Below are positions 1-12,430 of a stretch of 64,000 bases of DNA, in pieces; the first letter of the stretch is position 1, and the number at the start of each line of letters is the position of its first letter. A program made the position numbers and the translations under genes. The stretch comes from Floccularia luteovirens. Lineage: Eukaryota; Basidiomycota; Agaricomycetes; Agaricales; Squamanitaceae. The stretch lies in the NCBI GenBank assembly GCA_009739215.1, contig VSJF01000008.1:496001-560000 (forward strand), in the 5' to 3' direction. The notes under the pieces were generated by a model, which worked only from the letters and a program-made list of their open reading frames with translations, made no database searches and was not told the DNA's origin.

Positions 1-1196
1 TTTCCCCCGCGATGATGCCTCGTCGGGCTGGGTTGCTTATGTGATGTAGCTGGCGAGGTGATATTCATATTCGAACTACTTACTTGCAGTCTCATCGTGC
101 CTCTGTGTATCCCACCAGCCTAAAAAATCTCTCGTGTCTTCATGAGCTAGCATATACGGCCTAGTGGTGCCAGGGAATATCACAATAAATAAGTTACGCC
201 CATAGATCCTGTTAAACGGAATGAATAAGGCTATATTCTCCCTCGAGATTTTTGATCTTACAAAGGACCTAGCAATGGGAATGACACCAAGTTGCTGAGA
301 ACCATGAGTAGATGGTTTTCGTCCTCGTCTCCCACCTATACCGCTTTTTTATGTGCAAGACAGTTTCTTGTTGTTCGTGAGTACTTGAGTCCTTGAGCAG
401 ATGATGTTGAAAGATATTTTTATCGTTTTATTGCGTCATTGGCGGTCACAACCTACGAAGATATGGGTCTTGATGAAACCTATGTAGCAAAGAGAATATG
501 CACCGGTTGGCCAGAAAAAATTTAAAGAAGAGGGTCAAAGATATTCCGGAGGGTGAAAAAGAGGCTTCGGATGATAAGATAAGACACCTGACAGCTCCTA
601 CTTCCGATATCCACGTAGTGCAGAGAGAGTTTCATGTCCGGTTCTTTGTGAGTTTTTCTATTGAACTGTCCGCTAGAAAATTTCCAATGGTACCAGAATA
701 TGCTTCCACAGCGACGGACCGTTATCATTGAGATTGCTCGTCCTCCCCGTGGTTCTCCGAATATCCTGCAGCCAGTTCATTGGTTGATGGACTCTGAAAC
801 AGGTGTCTGTCCAGAATTAAGCACTCCGTGGAGATGAATGATTGATGGATATATATAGTCATGTAACAAAACAATATTGTTACCATATGAGACTCAGCGT
901 GGTTGTAAACGAGGAAAAACGATTTTTACATTGCGCCAAGTTAACAAGAAAAGACAAACATCGTCAGAACAAATGATTAGCGCGTTAGAGGAGCACTCGC
1001 CAACTTATACCAAGATATCGGTAAAATTCACGGCAATTACAAATCACGGTTCAGAGAAAAACCTATCCCTATCGGAACTATATGCACACCCACTTATTAT
1101 GTCATGCACCTGGTTAAGTCCCTAGCTAAAGTGGGTTCAAAACGGGCGTCATAAACCTTTTCTACGACACATCACCAACTCTGATTGACTCCAACG
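1..1196. other. Intergenic / unresolved left edge
   Basis: No coding region could be supported here. The open frames are short, lack recognisable motifs and do not join through plausible introns to anything known. The first 120 bases could hold the 5' end of a leftward gene, because an ATG followed closely by a GTAAGT-like donor is visible on the minus strand near 80-95. This is too little to call. Confidence 0.4.
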
Positions 1197-2202
1197 ATGG
1201 GCAAGTTTTTTGAGGAAATTCCTGGTTTCCTGATTTCCTGGATCCAGCAACAACATATGTTTTGGGTTGCAACTGCACCTCTTAGCAAAGATGGTCATGT
1301 CAACGTGTCACCAAAGGGCTTTGAAGGGTCGTTTAATGTTGTGAATTCGCGCAAGGTGTGGTATGAGGACTTCAGTGGGAGTGGTGAGTATGCTTCCTTG
1401 CGTCGGGGCTGCTAGCTCATGTTCCTCTTAACGCGTGTCTCGTGTGCAGGGGTCGAAACTATTTCACACTTGAAGGAAAATGGAAGGATTACCATCCTCT
1501 TCCATGCATTCGAAGGGCCTCCAAGAATTGCAAGACTTTTCGGCACAGGTGAGGAACATGGAAGTTCTTATGCATGTTTAAGTAATTAACCTAAGAACAT
1601 ATGCAAGGCACTATTTATGAATTTGGGTCTAAAGAATACGACGAACTGCTACCTTTTGAAAAACGGTCACCAGGTTCACGCGCAGTTATTATGGTGGATG
1701 TGCACAAAGTTGGCACAGTACGTCACTCTTATGGTTTCTATATATGCTCGGGATTTGCTAAACAACGGTGTAACTGTTAAAGTCGTGTGGATATTCAATT
1801 CCATTCTATGATTTCAAATGCCATAGGATGAAACTACACCAGATGGCGGCTGAGAAGGAAAACGCCGACGTTAATGTTGAAGCCATGTGCACGGATCTTG
1901 TCGAACCGCCATGGCCCGAAAAAGGATTGAAGGGATACTGGAAAGATCACAACACGAAAAGTATTGATGGCCTTCCCGGACTTTCGTCGGCGCATAAATC
2001 GACGATTAGATTTAAAAAGTGGGAAGAGAAATTCCAGCCTGACGATACTGTTTCAAAGACAGGTGTAAAACTAGAGAATCCAAAAGCTTCAAGTTCTATG
2101 TTTGACGCTAGTGCGCTTATGGATAAGAAAACTCTCCTGGGATTTTCACTAGGTGTATTAGCTTCGATGTTGGTTGTAAAAGTTCGAATGGGGGCTTTGT
2201 AA
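1197..2202 (+). CDS. PNPOx-like (FMN-binding split barrel) protein with C-terminal anchor, paralog 1
   Basis: Four exons fit in frame: 1197-1383, 1450-1548, 1608-1717 and 1783-2202 (271 residues). The N-terminal half has the pyridoxamine 5'-phosphate oxidase-like split-barrel signature of fungal proteins related to yeast YLR456W/YPR172W, including the blocks HMFWVATAPL, HVNVSPKG and RKVWYEDFSGSG. The family is a flavin-binding fold; its substrate is unsettled, so an oxidoreductase role is family inference. The C-terminus carries a polar linker and one hydrophobic segment of about 20 residues near the end (LLGFSLGVLASMLVV), suggesting a tail anchor. The ATG at 1197 is chosen because the conserved block begins right there and a paralog starts identically. 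The closest relative in the window is the inverted copy at 5197-6191, whose first three exons have exactly the same lengths (187, 99 and 110 nt). Confidence 0.85.
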
Positions 2203-2701
2203 TTTAGAGTGGGCATGTATGGTTGTGGGATTATCGGCCGTCAATTTCGGGCTGTCACATAATATATATTGATAAGAGATGTCTATCTGAACCATGAAAC
2301 TGTGAAACACCATGGTGTCATGTGAAAGGGAAAAAAAAAACATTAATGGTTAAGATTTTTAGTTACCCCGGGCAAGTAACTGAAGAGAGATGTAAGATAT
2401 TGGAAGGAATATAAAATAGAGGATGTATGTATGGTGATGCAGGAGGAAAGGGATCCAGAAAAGGCAAGAAGGGAGAAAAAGTGAGAGAAAAAGAGAAAAA
2501 AGAATAATTAATAGCCGAGTCGCACACGTTGTGACTGCTAAATTCTCTCAGCCAACTTTTCTCTGGCTTGGTTCATGAGCTTTTCTGTCCTCCCCGTCCT
2601 TGTCTAGTTGTTTCTCTTCTCTTGTATCCACTTATCCTCATTTTGTGTTTTTACTTGTATGCAACCACCTCCAATCCTGCCTTTCCATTGACTCCACTTC
2701 C
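2203..2701 (+). promoter_or_regulatory. Promoter/5' UTR region of the C2H2 gene
   Basis: This is the intergenic interval between the PNPOx-like gene and the C2H2 gene. It contains a purine-rich A/G stretch (about 2440-2510) followed by a strongly pyrimidine-rich stretch from about 2575 to 2700 just before the proposed ATG, a common layout for fungal transcription starts. No TATA box was singled out. Confidence 0.35.
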
Positions 2702-4593
2702 ATGGAACCTCCAATCACCGTACGTCACTTTTTTTAAACTTTTCTTCCTTCTCATTCACCACCTCCTCGTCCTCTAACAGCAATCAGATGCAGTGGCAAG
2801 CCTCTTGTCTTTATCTATAGCTGCTGCTGCAGAACCACAACTCCCTCTCTCTCAACCCTTCTCCTCTCATACCTTTACCGATTCCTCTCCTGCTTCCCCA
2901 CCCCATCCATCTACCCTCAGTTCTGGCGTCAAACAACATCGGCGATTGGCATCGACGGGAAAGACCAAGAGGAGGCTAAGTGATGCTCGTGAGGCCGCTG
3001 TCCGCCCTTCGTCAGTACTTTGTTCCTTGTCATATTTTTATCCCACATGCCTTACAATTTTTCGGTCTGACCTCTTGTCCCGCTTTATATCACCTCTTTC
3101 GTATCTCTAATTTATCTTTGCTAACTGGCCATCTGCTTATTCCAGCCCAGCCGCCCTGCAGGCATCATCGGCCGCACTTTCTCTTGCTTCACTGTCCCTG
3201 TCTGCCTCCCCTGCGTCAATGCCCTCTGCAGTACAACTATCAACTTCTTTAACTGGGGCCTCTAAAGTTTTGATTCCCGATCGTCCGACATCTATCGCAA
3301 ATGGTCTCGGTGCACCGGACGATTCCGGACTTCTTACTGATGGTGTGAAGACGTCCCAGTCTACCGCCATTGCGCCTTCTACAGAGAAAGGTGATGTGAC
3401 GCCAATACCCATATCCAATGGAAAAAATGGCAAGAAGCGTGGCATGGACCACAAGTGCGAGAGTTGCTCAAAGGCAAGTCTTCGCTCTTGGAATCCTTTT
3501 TATGCTTATGTTGAACGGGTATGGGGTTAAAAAGATTTACCGCCATCCGTCTTGTCTCATAAAGCATCGCTGGGAGCATACCCCACATTGGCGAGAAGCC
3601 TCCAAGTTCGTGCTAAGTAAACACCAACAAGTACAGCTTCTAGAGGTTAGTGTTGTTCAAAAACATTCATCCTGTAATTAAACAAGCTTTTTTTAGGCCG
3701 CAGCCATACTGTCACATATCTCACCGTCAGTATCTGGGATTTCATTACCTGAAGACCGCTCTCTATGGCCTTCATTCCTCTCGGGCGGTTCTCTTCCACC
3801 ACCGGATGCTCCGGTTGCAATTAATGCCGATAGTCAAGAACAGGATGGCATGGTGGCCTCCTCCCCATATCCCTCTCAGCCAGTCTCAAGTTCTGTTCCG
3901 GCTTCTTCTATATTGGGAAACTTCACGCGTGCAAATTCTGCTGGCCCTCGTTTGCATGACTATTCTATTCCTACTTCTGCAGGTCCCGGCGGCGTGACGC
4001 AGTTGCGGCCCGGTCTCTTGGGGATGCCTACTGGTCCTGGAGTGGCTGTAACGTCCACTGCCCCCATGCCAGTTCCCGTGCCTAACTCCAACTCTACGGG
4101 AAATATCGATCCCTTCGTAGCCTATCGTGATACATCCGCAAATTCGTGGAATTCTTCCCCTTATGGCAACGGACATCCCGTGTCGACATCACACCACTCC
4201 ACAGGCGTGTCTTTGAATTCCATACCTTTTGCGAATTCAGATGAGCGCAGCACGCGCGCTGGAACTGGTGGGTGGTCGCTGCCACGCTCTTCTGTGCGTT
4301 CTGTGTCTGCGTCCTCCCAGTCTCGCTCAAGATCTGGCTCAGCCTCTGGGAGTCGTAGTGACGATGATAGCATTGACGTTGATGTCGAGGGATTGGACGA
4401 CTTTCATCACAATGGCTACCATGGTAGACATGGCTTCAGTGGCAGGAATAAACGGTGGAAGCATGAAGATGACGAATTTAGCATTGGATTTAGTGTTCGT
4501 GAAGAAGACGAGGAAGATGGGGTTATTGCTCCTGGCTCAAAGGAGAAGAATCCTCAATGGGACGATATGGAACTGGAGATGGATATGGACTGA
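2702..4593 (+). CDS. C2H2 zinc-finger protein, Ser/Pro-rich, probable transcription regulator
   Basis: Five exons fit in frame: 2702-2719, 2781-3010, 3146-3473, 3535-3645 and 3697-4593 (527 residues). A single C2H2 finger is split by the third intron: C187, C190, H203 and H207 give C-x2-C-x12-H-x3-H. It is followed by a conserved basic/aromatic block (HTPHWREASKFVLSKHQQ) seen in an uncharacterised basidiomycete family. The rest is low-complexity, rich in Ser, Pro and Gly, and the C-terminus is acidic and Asp/Glu/Met-rich, compatible with nuclear regulation. Exon 1 codes for only six residues. It is inferred because a stop sits just before CTAACAG at 2774-2780 and the ATG at 2702 joins in phase. 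The third intron starts with GC (AAG|GCAAGT) rather than GT. A role in transcription is inference from the finger; no target is known. Confidence 0.8.
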
Positions 4594-5196
4594 CGGGATT
4601 GATCGAAGGAATCCACGCGAGCAAATCATACACATCGTCAGTCGACCAGTACCAAATCACAGATATTATAACCCCCCCCTACTGATCTTATCTGCGACAT
4701 CATGATGACAAGTATATTTTCTTTTTTTTTCCCCCCCTGTTCTTATCAATTCTTACATCACCCCGATACGTTCTTTTTTCCTTGTGTGGTCTTATCCAAG
4801 TTATAAACGGTAGCTTCAACGCGGTCCTCCCAGTCGTTCTTTCAATTTTTTTAATCTATTCTCGTCGCAATTACAGCGTCCGGCGTACCCATCTCATAGG
4901 CATTTGCACTTGCACTTCTATTTCCTATCATCCTTTTTACCCGCCCTTAACGAAACCTGGACTCTCCTCTTTCTCCATGTGATTCTCAAACCCAATGTAT
5001 GTATTAGTATTCGATACTTATCGTTTCCTCTCCAAATGCAAAGATAAACGTGTTTACTATTTGAAAGTAATCGTCAATCGATAATGTACATACATACATG
5101 CAAACATAAATCCGTGTCCACTGATAACCCCCCGATCAGTAAATAGTAAAAGGTAAATGATAAGGAAGGAATAGGCTGTAATAAGATGTCGAGTTA
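4594..5196. other. Convergent intergenic region
   Basis: This is the 3' region shared by the rightward C2H2 gene and the leftward PNPOx-like gene. It is T/C-rich at 4690-4760 and AT-rich after 5000. No coding potential or structured element was recognised. Confidence 0.4.
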
Positions 5197-6191
5197 TTAT
5201 GTGCCAACACGCATGAAACTTTGATGAGTCCCAAAAATAAGCCCAACGTGGCTGGATAGTGAAGTCACCAATACACCCAATAGGAAGGCTACTATGATTA
5301 GGTACGGGTCTGTCCCGCCGTTCATTAATTGGAAGGTCTTTTGACCTTGGGGGGCTTTAGTCGCAGTAAGGGTATTTTCGGGTTTTGGGGGGACACCTTT
5401 CGAGGGTGGGATGCTGCCAGTGGACTTCGTGACGACTGTCAGCGCGGGAAGTCCATCTAGACTGTGTGTATTTTCACTAATCCACCAAGAACGCATGCCT
5501 TTTGGAGCAGGATTGGATATCCTGTCTGAAACTTCCTTCTTTTCAGCCCAGTCGAGGAGTTGTGTGCGATGGCGGACGAAGGTGTAATATGGTACCGCGT
5601 ACCCGCATGTCTGTTTAACAAAGTAGGTGTGAGAGAAGACCCTACTAAGGGTCCAAGTAAATTGCGCGTGATATGCAAAAATCTTACCGTGCCAACTTTA
5701 TACACATCAACAACAATGACTGATCGCGAACCTGGCTGCCTGACTCCCGCTGGGAGTAATGCTTCATATTCTGGCGTACCGAGCTCGTATGAAGTACCTG
5801 CTGTAGGGTTAGCCAAGCGTGGATAAATTATGGGTGATTAGGTGGCTACCTTTACCATACAATCTCACAATTCTCGCAGGCCCCTCGAAAGCGTGAAAGA
5901 GGACGGTTATTCGCCCGTTCTCCCGAATGTGAGCGATAGTCTCGGCACCTGAAAAGACCTGGAAGTTAAGATGGGCAATGGGATTTATTAAGAAGAGGAC
6001 GTACCGGAACCACTGAGGTCTTCGTACCAAACTTTTCGTGAATTGACAATATGGAACGTGCCAGTAATGCCTTTTGGTGATATATTGACGTGGCCGTCTG
6101 GAGAGAGGGGGGCAGAAGCTACCCAGAACATATGTTGTTTTTGCATCCATTCGATAAGAAAGCCGGGGATTTCGTCTAGCATTTGACCCAT
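5197..6191 (-). CDS. PNPOx-like (FMN-binding split barrel) protein with C-terminal anchor, paralog 2
   Basis: Leftward gene with four exons: 6191-6005, 5948-5850, 5797-5688 and 5610-5197 (269 residues). It shares the blocks HMFWVASAPL, HVNISPKG and RKVWYEDLSGSG with the copy at 1197-2202, and has identical exon lengths for the first three exons and the same intron phases, so the two derive from one ancestor. The C-terminal part is more divergent: a Pro/Lys/Thr-rich linker, then a hydrophobic segment (LIIVAFLLGVLVTSL) near the end, as in paralog 1. Function is known only at family level (flavin-binding split barrel related to PNP oxidase). The inverted arrangement around the C2H2 gene suggests a local inverted duplication. 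Confidence 0.85.
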
Positions 6192-9100
6192 GGTGAAGAG
6201 GGAAAAGAAGGTGAAAAGAATGGCGTAATGAAAGGGCGGCTAAATAGTGGAGTGCAAAGGTGCAAGATCCAAAGAAATAAAAAGAAATATAAGAAAATGG
6301 ATTGACTCCATAATATAATTTGTAAATACAAGTCATTCCTCGGAGGTATACCCTCCTATGCCGCCGGGAAAAGTAATTGTCACAACGGTCACTTCCAGGT
6401 TACAAGAGGGGTTATGGCGGAATTACCTTTCAATTCATCACAAATAGAAATAGAAATAGGTTATCCCTCCTCAGCCTCTTATGTCCCTTATCACGGCCCA
6501 AATCTCCAATCTCAACCTTTGTCCGTTTATGACAACACCAAGGGGGTAATAAACCCAGCAATGAACTATTTCCCGACTGCGCTTGAGCATCTCATCTGCT
6601 CAGCTGATTCATTCTCTATGTTTTATTATTTTGTCTTTTCCGCGCTCCACATGCAACACCGTGAGTAATGTTCTCATTTCTGGTGAGAACTCGAGTTGGA
6701 TGACATGGGAATAGTTCAAACGGTATACTCACCTCGAGGCTTCAGGATCAAGGAGCCCATGAGAGATAATTATTAGTTTTGGTTTTGTTATTAAAAAAAA
6801 TTAAAATAAATAGTTGCTCAATAGTTTTAAATCGGGATTGCCGTCTCGCGAGTATATTGCACATGGGACTGTACCAAGTAATTATTCATGCTTCCGTCTA
6901 GTGACCTTGCCCATGTGATGATTTTCTGATACGTCAATCAGTATCATCCTTCAACCTTGTCTTACTCGAAGAAGCTTACTTTTCAAGGCCCATGGCTCTC
7001 CCTGGAGACGCTTACGCTCTGCCCAGTAGAACTCACCAAGGGACCCTATCCAGGAGAAAGCTAAAACACCCTTAAGCTTCTTACCAGTGGTAGGTTTGCG
7101 GGATATCTCCAGGGTCTGCACAAATGTGGCTTCGGAGCTTAAAAATGCCGGCGGTAACATTTTAAGGGTGAATTGATGGATCCGTAGTCAGAAGATCTAG
7201 TACTCAGCTGCAGAGGGTAGACGGAAGTTAATACAATATCTACATTCTTCAATTCTCTAGACCTCCGTCGTACCCTTCAGCTGTCTTTGATACCCCGTTG
7301 CATTGGCTTCCATTACTCTCTGGTTTTGCGGCCCCACTTCTTTTCTATTAGCCCCGCTTCTTCTCTCTCCCCAAGCCACAAACTTGAAACGCATACATAT
7401 GGGGTTTCCTTTGGTTTGGTCCAACCCCAAACTGCTTGTCATTGTTGTCATTATGTTCCGAGTTGTCTCGTTAATCGATGGTGCTACCACAGACTCCATC
7501 CACATGCTACATTGAAAAAAATGCCAATAATGAACCAAATTTACTTGTAAGCCTCCTTAATCATCATTCATCCCGAAGCATTCCGAGATTTGAGATGCTT
7601 ATCATGTAGGGCAGATACGAATATATAAATCCAGAATTAAACTAGATTCATGGTGGAGGTGCTAGATATTGATTAGATTGCAGGTTAAACGGCAGCCTTT
7701 TGGGCATGAATTACCGCGGTCCCTTTTATAGTCTAAGATCCTGATGCTTAGAGACTATAAAAAGCCTTCTCCCCTGTGATGACTTTGCATGTATGGCGCG
7801 GGTACATTCACAAGATATGGAGAAACCGCAACTATACCTTGTGCTATAACTCCATAATACTTGTCCCGCATGTTCGTCTTTCGTATGGGTATCTGGATAA
7901 TGCATCGTGGTAGGCATTTTTACTTGTATAGCAATACCTGCTGACTCTCCATAACAGATTAATCCACTCCCCCAACACTATATCCGGAAGGTTTTCAGCT
8001 ACGTTGTTCAGCCCCCGAAAATTATCGCTTGTTTGGAAGAACTAGAAAAAACTCTCATGCAAATGGTAAAGGCCGAGGAGAAATCGCCTCATTCAAACCT
8101 CTGTTCTCAGGCCGTCTTTCATTCTACTGTGGGGATGTATTTCTCGATCAAAATGTATTAACAAGACAAACCCTTCTAAGACCACGGTTAGAAGCAGTTC
8201 TGGATAATTTCTCCCCGGTGTAACCGGCCAGCCGTCACAACTACTCCCCTCAAAATATTTAGTGTAAGTCTTACCGCGGTTAATGATGCTTCACTTGGGC
8301 TTCCCTCGGATAACGAGGCAATCACAGCGCCTATGTGGGGATCCCCGTTATTTAGCGAGGAATGTTTTTCTTTGCGACATAGCCGTGCTGTTTTTGACAG
8401 GTAGCCGACCTGTTCAATTCTGCACTGCCTCAATGCGGTTTCGATTTCGAGTTCGAGAAATCGTTGGAGCTTCTCAATCCTACATTGTACTTCTTTGGGC
8501 TTGTGGAAACCTGTCTGATACAGTTCAGGTGGACTGATAGCTGGGGCTTCTCGGTTTGGTTTTAGCGATCTCCACCATCTTGTGATTGAATTTATGTTTC
8601 AAAACCCTTCCCTCATTCTTCGAGCTTCTGTCGCCGCGATCACACAAACGAGTTGTGATGATCTATGATACAGGTTTGACAGGCCAAGCATTCAGCTTCT
8701 CGACTAACTGGACGTATAGGATGCTGCTGCTAAGCGATCGACCACTCTCCGAAATTTAACCGGATCAAATAACCCTTCATTCCAATCCTTTTTCAGACGT
8801 CTATGTATTCATTACCTGCGGCTTACTGTCCTTGTGAATACACATTAGGCGAGCGCTTTTCCGGAGCATGCTCATTTGGGAACATAAAATGGTGACATGT
8901 GTGTGTTTCAATACTCAATATTTACTACTCCCGCATTCACTACCATCATACATTTTGAACTATATTCATCCAAAAGCAAGCTAGTATACATGCAGGTCCT
9001 TCATTTCCGTGCCGTGTTATACAGAAACCGTATTGGTTATGTTGTCTCTCTACACTATATTTTATGTAAGTGAACAAGCGCCTCTATAGACTATGAATAT

Positions 9101-10662
9101 AATTAAAATCACTTTAGGAAATGAGGAAAGGGATGTTAGCAGGGGTATTTATTGAAATGGTGCTTCTATTTATTCTTAGATGGATCATTAGTGTAACAAC
9201 CCCCAACTTCCCTGCAAGCTTTCTCTATATCTTCCTAAGTATAGTGAAATAGCTCGCCATCTATGACTGACCCACTAGCTTCTTGACATCATTCACGAAT
9301 CATTTGCACTGCGATTAGTGACCCGTCCAGGTTTCAAGGTAAGTGGGATTTTGTGTGCGAATCATCTTGTAATCGATGGTGGGCAGATTACAAGAGTTTT
9401 ATATGCAATTGACCTCGTTGTCACAGGGTTGATATTCATTGCCGTTACTTTGTATATCGCTTCTTCTTCTAAGCGGTATAAAAGCAACAGCAAGCACCGA
9501 TATACAACATAACTGTCAAGTTAGATACCGAAATGACATTTCCAGTCGAACAACTTTCTTTACCGACCCTCAGGCTCGTGCGATTTGGCCTATTGGTAGA
9601 CTTGGCTTGGCAGGTAAATGAAGAGAAAAAATCATAATAGTGGGGCTTTATCCTTATCAGAAATGGATTGCATGTCGAAGCGAAAATGCCCATGCCATAC
9701 TTTGCACTTAGAGGTGCCGAAAAGCTCTCACCCCCGCAGCTTGGAGCAAAGACTTGAGGAAAACATGCGTCCTTATCAAAGTTACATATTTTAATTTTTA
9801 CATGAACCACGAGTTGTTTCGGTGTGTAACATGACTTTTTTTGTCTTTGTTATTTCTTTTTTAGCGACGTGACTTCAATGCTACTACTGATGTGCCGTTA
9901 TGTGGGGTGAGGGTGCTTAGGGAGGGAGAAAGGGAGGAGAGAGATTCCAGATCTGGAATGTAAGCGCAGTAGAAGCTTTGATAGATTAAAAGAGGGACCC
10001 TCAAAAAACCAAGTAAACGCCGTACTTCGAACGCATCGGACGAGATGATAAATGTTTTCTCGGTAGGCTTTGTCCGGATCAGTAGGAGAGTCCCTGCTTC
10101 AAGTTGGACCCTTGAAATTTTTTACCCATGCAAAAGTGGGACCATCAAGTTGTCTCCACAGTGGATGTTGGTGCACGTACTATATATACTCGTATATAGC
10201 AATGTTTTCTGGGAATATTATATGTAATCTTGAGGAAGTCGGAGATATATATCTTTTGGTTTTCCTGATTTTGACAATGAGCTACTAGAATTGCAAGTGC
10301 CAGATATGTTCTTATCAGATATAATATAAAGGTACTTTCAAACTATCTAATGAATAAATGCCTTTCACGGAAAACTATGAGTCTAAAAAATTTTTAAACT
10401 TTTTCTCCACATAACGTAAGTTTGCTATTATTGTGTTCAGTAACTTTTCAAATGATTTGCTCGATATGTTGAAAGTTACAATACAATATGTGGAAACTCC
10501 CTTTTGTATTTGAAGTTTATTATAATAGGTTACAAGAAAGAAGCTACATGAAACGCAAGAATATTCCTCTACATAATAGAAACAGGGTTTTGGTTTTACA
10601 TAGAAATTATTGTTAAAAAACGACAGCTAAGGCAAATACAACTTCTGACATTGATGGTCGTA
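6192..10662. other. 4.5-kb gene-poor interval
   Basis: No gene could be supported. Open frames of 60-95 codons occur on both strands (for example around 6414-6668, 6951-7160, 7257-7550 and 8188-8540), but none shows a family motif or a plausible splice partner. The base composition is similar to the flanks, with AT-rich patches near 6780-6830 and 10300-10620. Some of it may be decayed repeat DNA, but no terminal repeats were found. Confidence 0.4.
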
Positions 10663-11625
10663 TCAATCATAAAAGACTAGGGCTCTAAGTTCGATGGACT
10701 CTCGTAGAGGTGATCCTTCAGGAGTTGTTGGGTCCTGAAAACCGGTGTGAGGGGTAAAAACGGCAACGCTGCCATCTTGTAAAGAGTCAAAGCTGTCAAA
10801 TTAGGATCCTCGTTAGCAAATGAATGTATGGAAAAAGTGAAAACTAACCATTTGATGAGAACGACATCGTCGGGAGTCATTCCGCGGAGGTACTTCCATT
10901 TATGATTCGGGTTGTATTTCACCCCATATGTTTCGCCCTCGCGTTCGGGATAAATGAGGGCGACAGGTAACATATCTCTTTTGGGATCAACACTTCTGTA
11001 ATCGCATAATGCCAATGGCCAGTCCCATGCAGGGTTACCGATGGGTCGCCAGAGGTTGATGATTTGGAAGCGTTTCTTAACTAGATCGGGTGCATCAGAA
11101 GGAGGGAGGTGACGATGCACACGTGCGATAGAGGATGCAGTCGTTTGGTCAACGTGCGCCTGCGATACCGGCTGTCTGCGCTGGGGATCATCGCCTTTTT
11201 GATCCGGTCTGTGTCTGCGAATAGCTGGTGGAAAAAGAGTGGTTTTTTCGGTACCAATGAGGGATTTTTACAGAAAGAAACTTACTGTTATCAAATATAA
11301 CTACTCGGCTGGCTCCCGTTAGCTTCTTGATAAGCTCTATACTTTCGGGATAATATTCATTCTCGATATCCTTTTCATTGTCGAAGGCCTTATGTGTGCC
11401 TGGAGAATGAGAAAATTGGAAACCGGCATTATCCAATGTGAAAGTATCCTCCTTTCCACGGATATTCTCCACTACGATGTCATAGTCCTGAAGGGTATAA
11501 TTCCTTTTGCGTTGATTACTTTCTGGATCGACATTGATGTGTTGGAACGCACGAACGCCATCTGGAGGCGGTACAGTGTATTTGACATTTGCAACTGTTG
11601 AAGATTCGTTAATGGAGATTGTCAT
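10663..11625 (-). CDS. AsaB/CmcJ-like (GA4 desaturase-type) oxygenase family protein
   Basis: Leftward gene with three exons: 11625-11286, 11224-10849 and 10792-10663 (281 residues). It matches the fungal family annotated variously as hydroxylase/desaturase AsaB, CmcJ-like or GA4 desaturase. Visible family blocks are the N-terminal region around NYTLQDYDIVVENIRG, the central AHVDQT, then INLWRPIGNPAWDWPLALCD, and the C-terminal CFDS...FTPHTGFQDP...RESIELRALVFYD. Members are usually linked to secondary metabolism and thought to be non-heme oxygenase-like; the substrate here is unknown. Start: the ATG at 11625 opens directly into the conserved MTISINE region, though an in-frame ATG at 11679 is also possible. 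No biosynthetic cluster is seen next to it. Length is normal for the family. Confidence 0.85.
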
Positions 11626-12430
11626 TGTGCGAGTGTGAGAGATGTGGATGAGTGTTAGTGACTGTCCGTGATTGAACAATGGGAACTTCTTAAATACTTG
11701 AATATGGCTGTGAGAGAGAAGGATGATGTATAAGCCTAGGCTTCCTGTCTATCATGAGTAAAAGCTTGCGTGCTCAGGTTGCTTACCAACAATTAGGACA
11801 TATGACCTCAATAGAAGAAAGGTAGAGCTTTGGCATCTCTGCTCCATCTGCTTGGTATCGGTCCTGGTCAACGATGATGAATTATTAATTTGCTTGTATT
11901 ATATGACTCAAAAGAAGTGCATCATTTGATCCAGGACCTTGACAAAGTACGAGGATTGTCGTTGATGACAAAGTCTATGTGTATTATTAATAATTGCTGC
12001 GACCACACTATTCATAGCTAGTCTGTTAGCCAATCTCGCAGAGGTATTGCGTGACTGATGTGTGTATGCTGAACGGCGGCATTGAATAACTTGAAGGTGT
12101 AAGCTCATAGAGGATTATTAGAGGAGCCGTCGACCTTGTTTGGCAAGGCCACCTCTTTGAAATACGCACAAATACATCGGATATTGCCACGACATGTTGT
12201 GACTCTTCATGACTTCACTGTGATCTCTCAAGTTATTCAAATACTCTTAAATATGCAGAACTACAACCTTTAAGTTCGTTGCAACCACTTCTAAATTCTA
12301 TAACTCTGCATTCTTCTGTCTAGCTCTCCGAAGGAATAACAATAACAACAATGATACCTCGAATACGACTTTCAATATCCAAAATACGACACGTATAGAC
12401 AGCTTTCTACAACTATCCTATCCGCCCTAT
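11626..12430. other. Divergent intergenic region
   Basis: This interval lies between the leftward AsaB/CmcJ-like gene and the rightward GTPBP1-N-like gene, so it should hold both promoters. No conserved motif stood out. The stretch 12240-12430 just before the rightward ATG is A/C/T-rich with few G residues, as in many fungal 5' UTRs. Confidence 0.35.

Noticed and set aside
2793..3110. Translation start at GTG 2793 for the C2H2 gene
   Set aside because: Eukaryotic starts are ATG; an upstream six-codon exon at 2702-2719 with good splice sites joins in frame.
10677..11120. End of the AsaB/C­mcJ-like gene at the stop of the unspliced frame (10677)
   Set aside because: Splicing at 10848/10793 gives the family's conserved C-terminus ending at 10663; the unspliced frame does not match the family.
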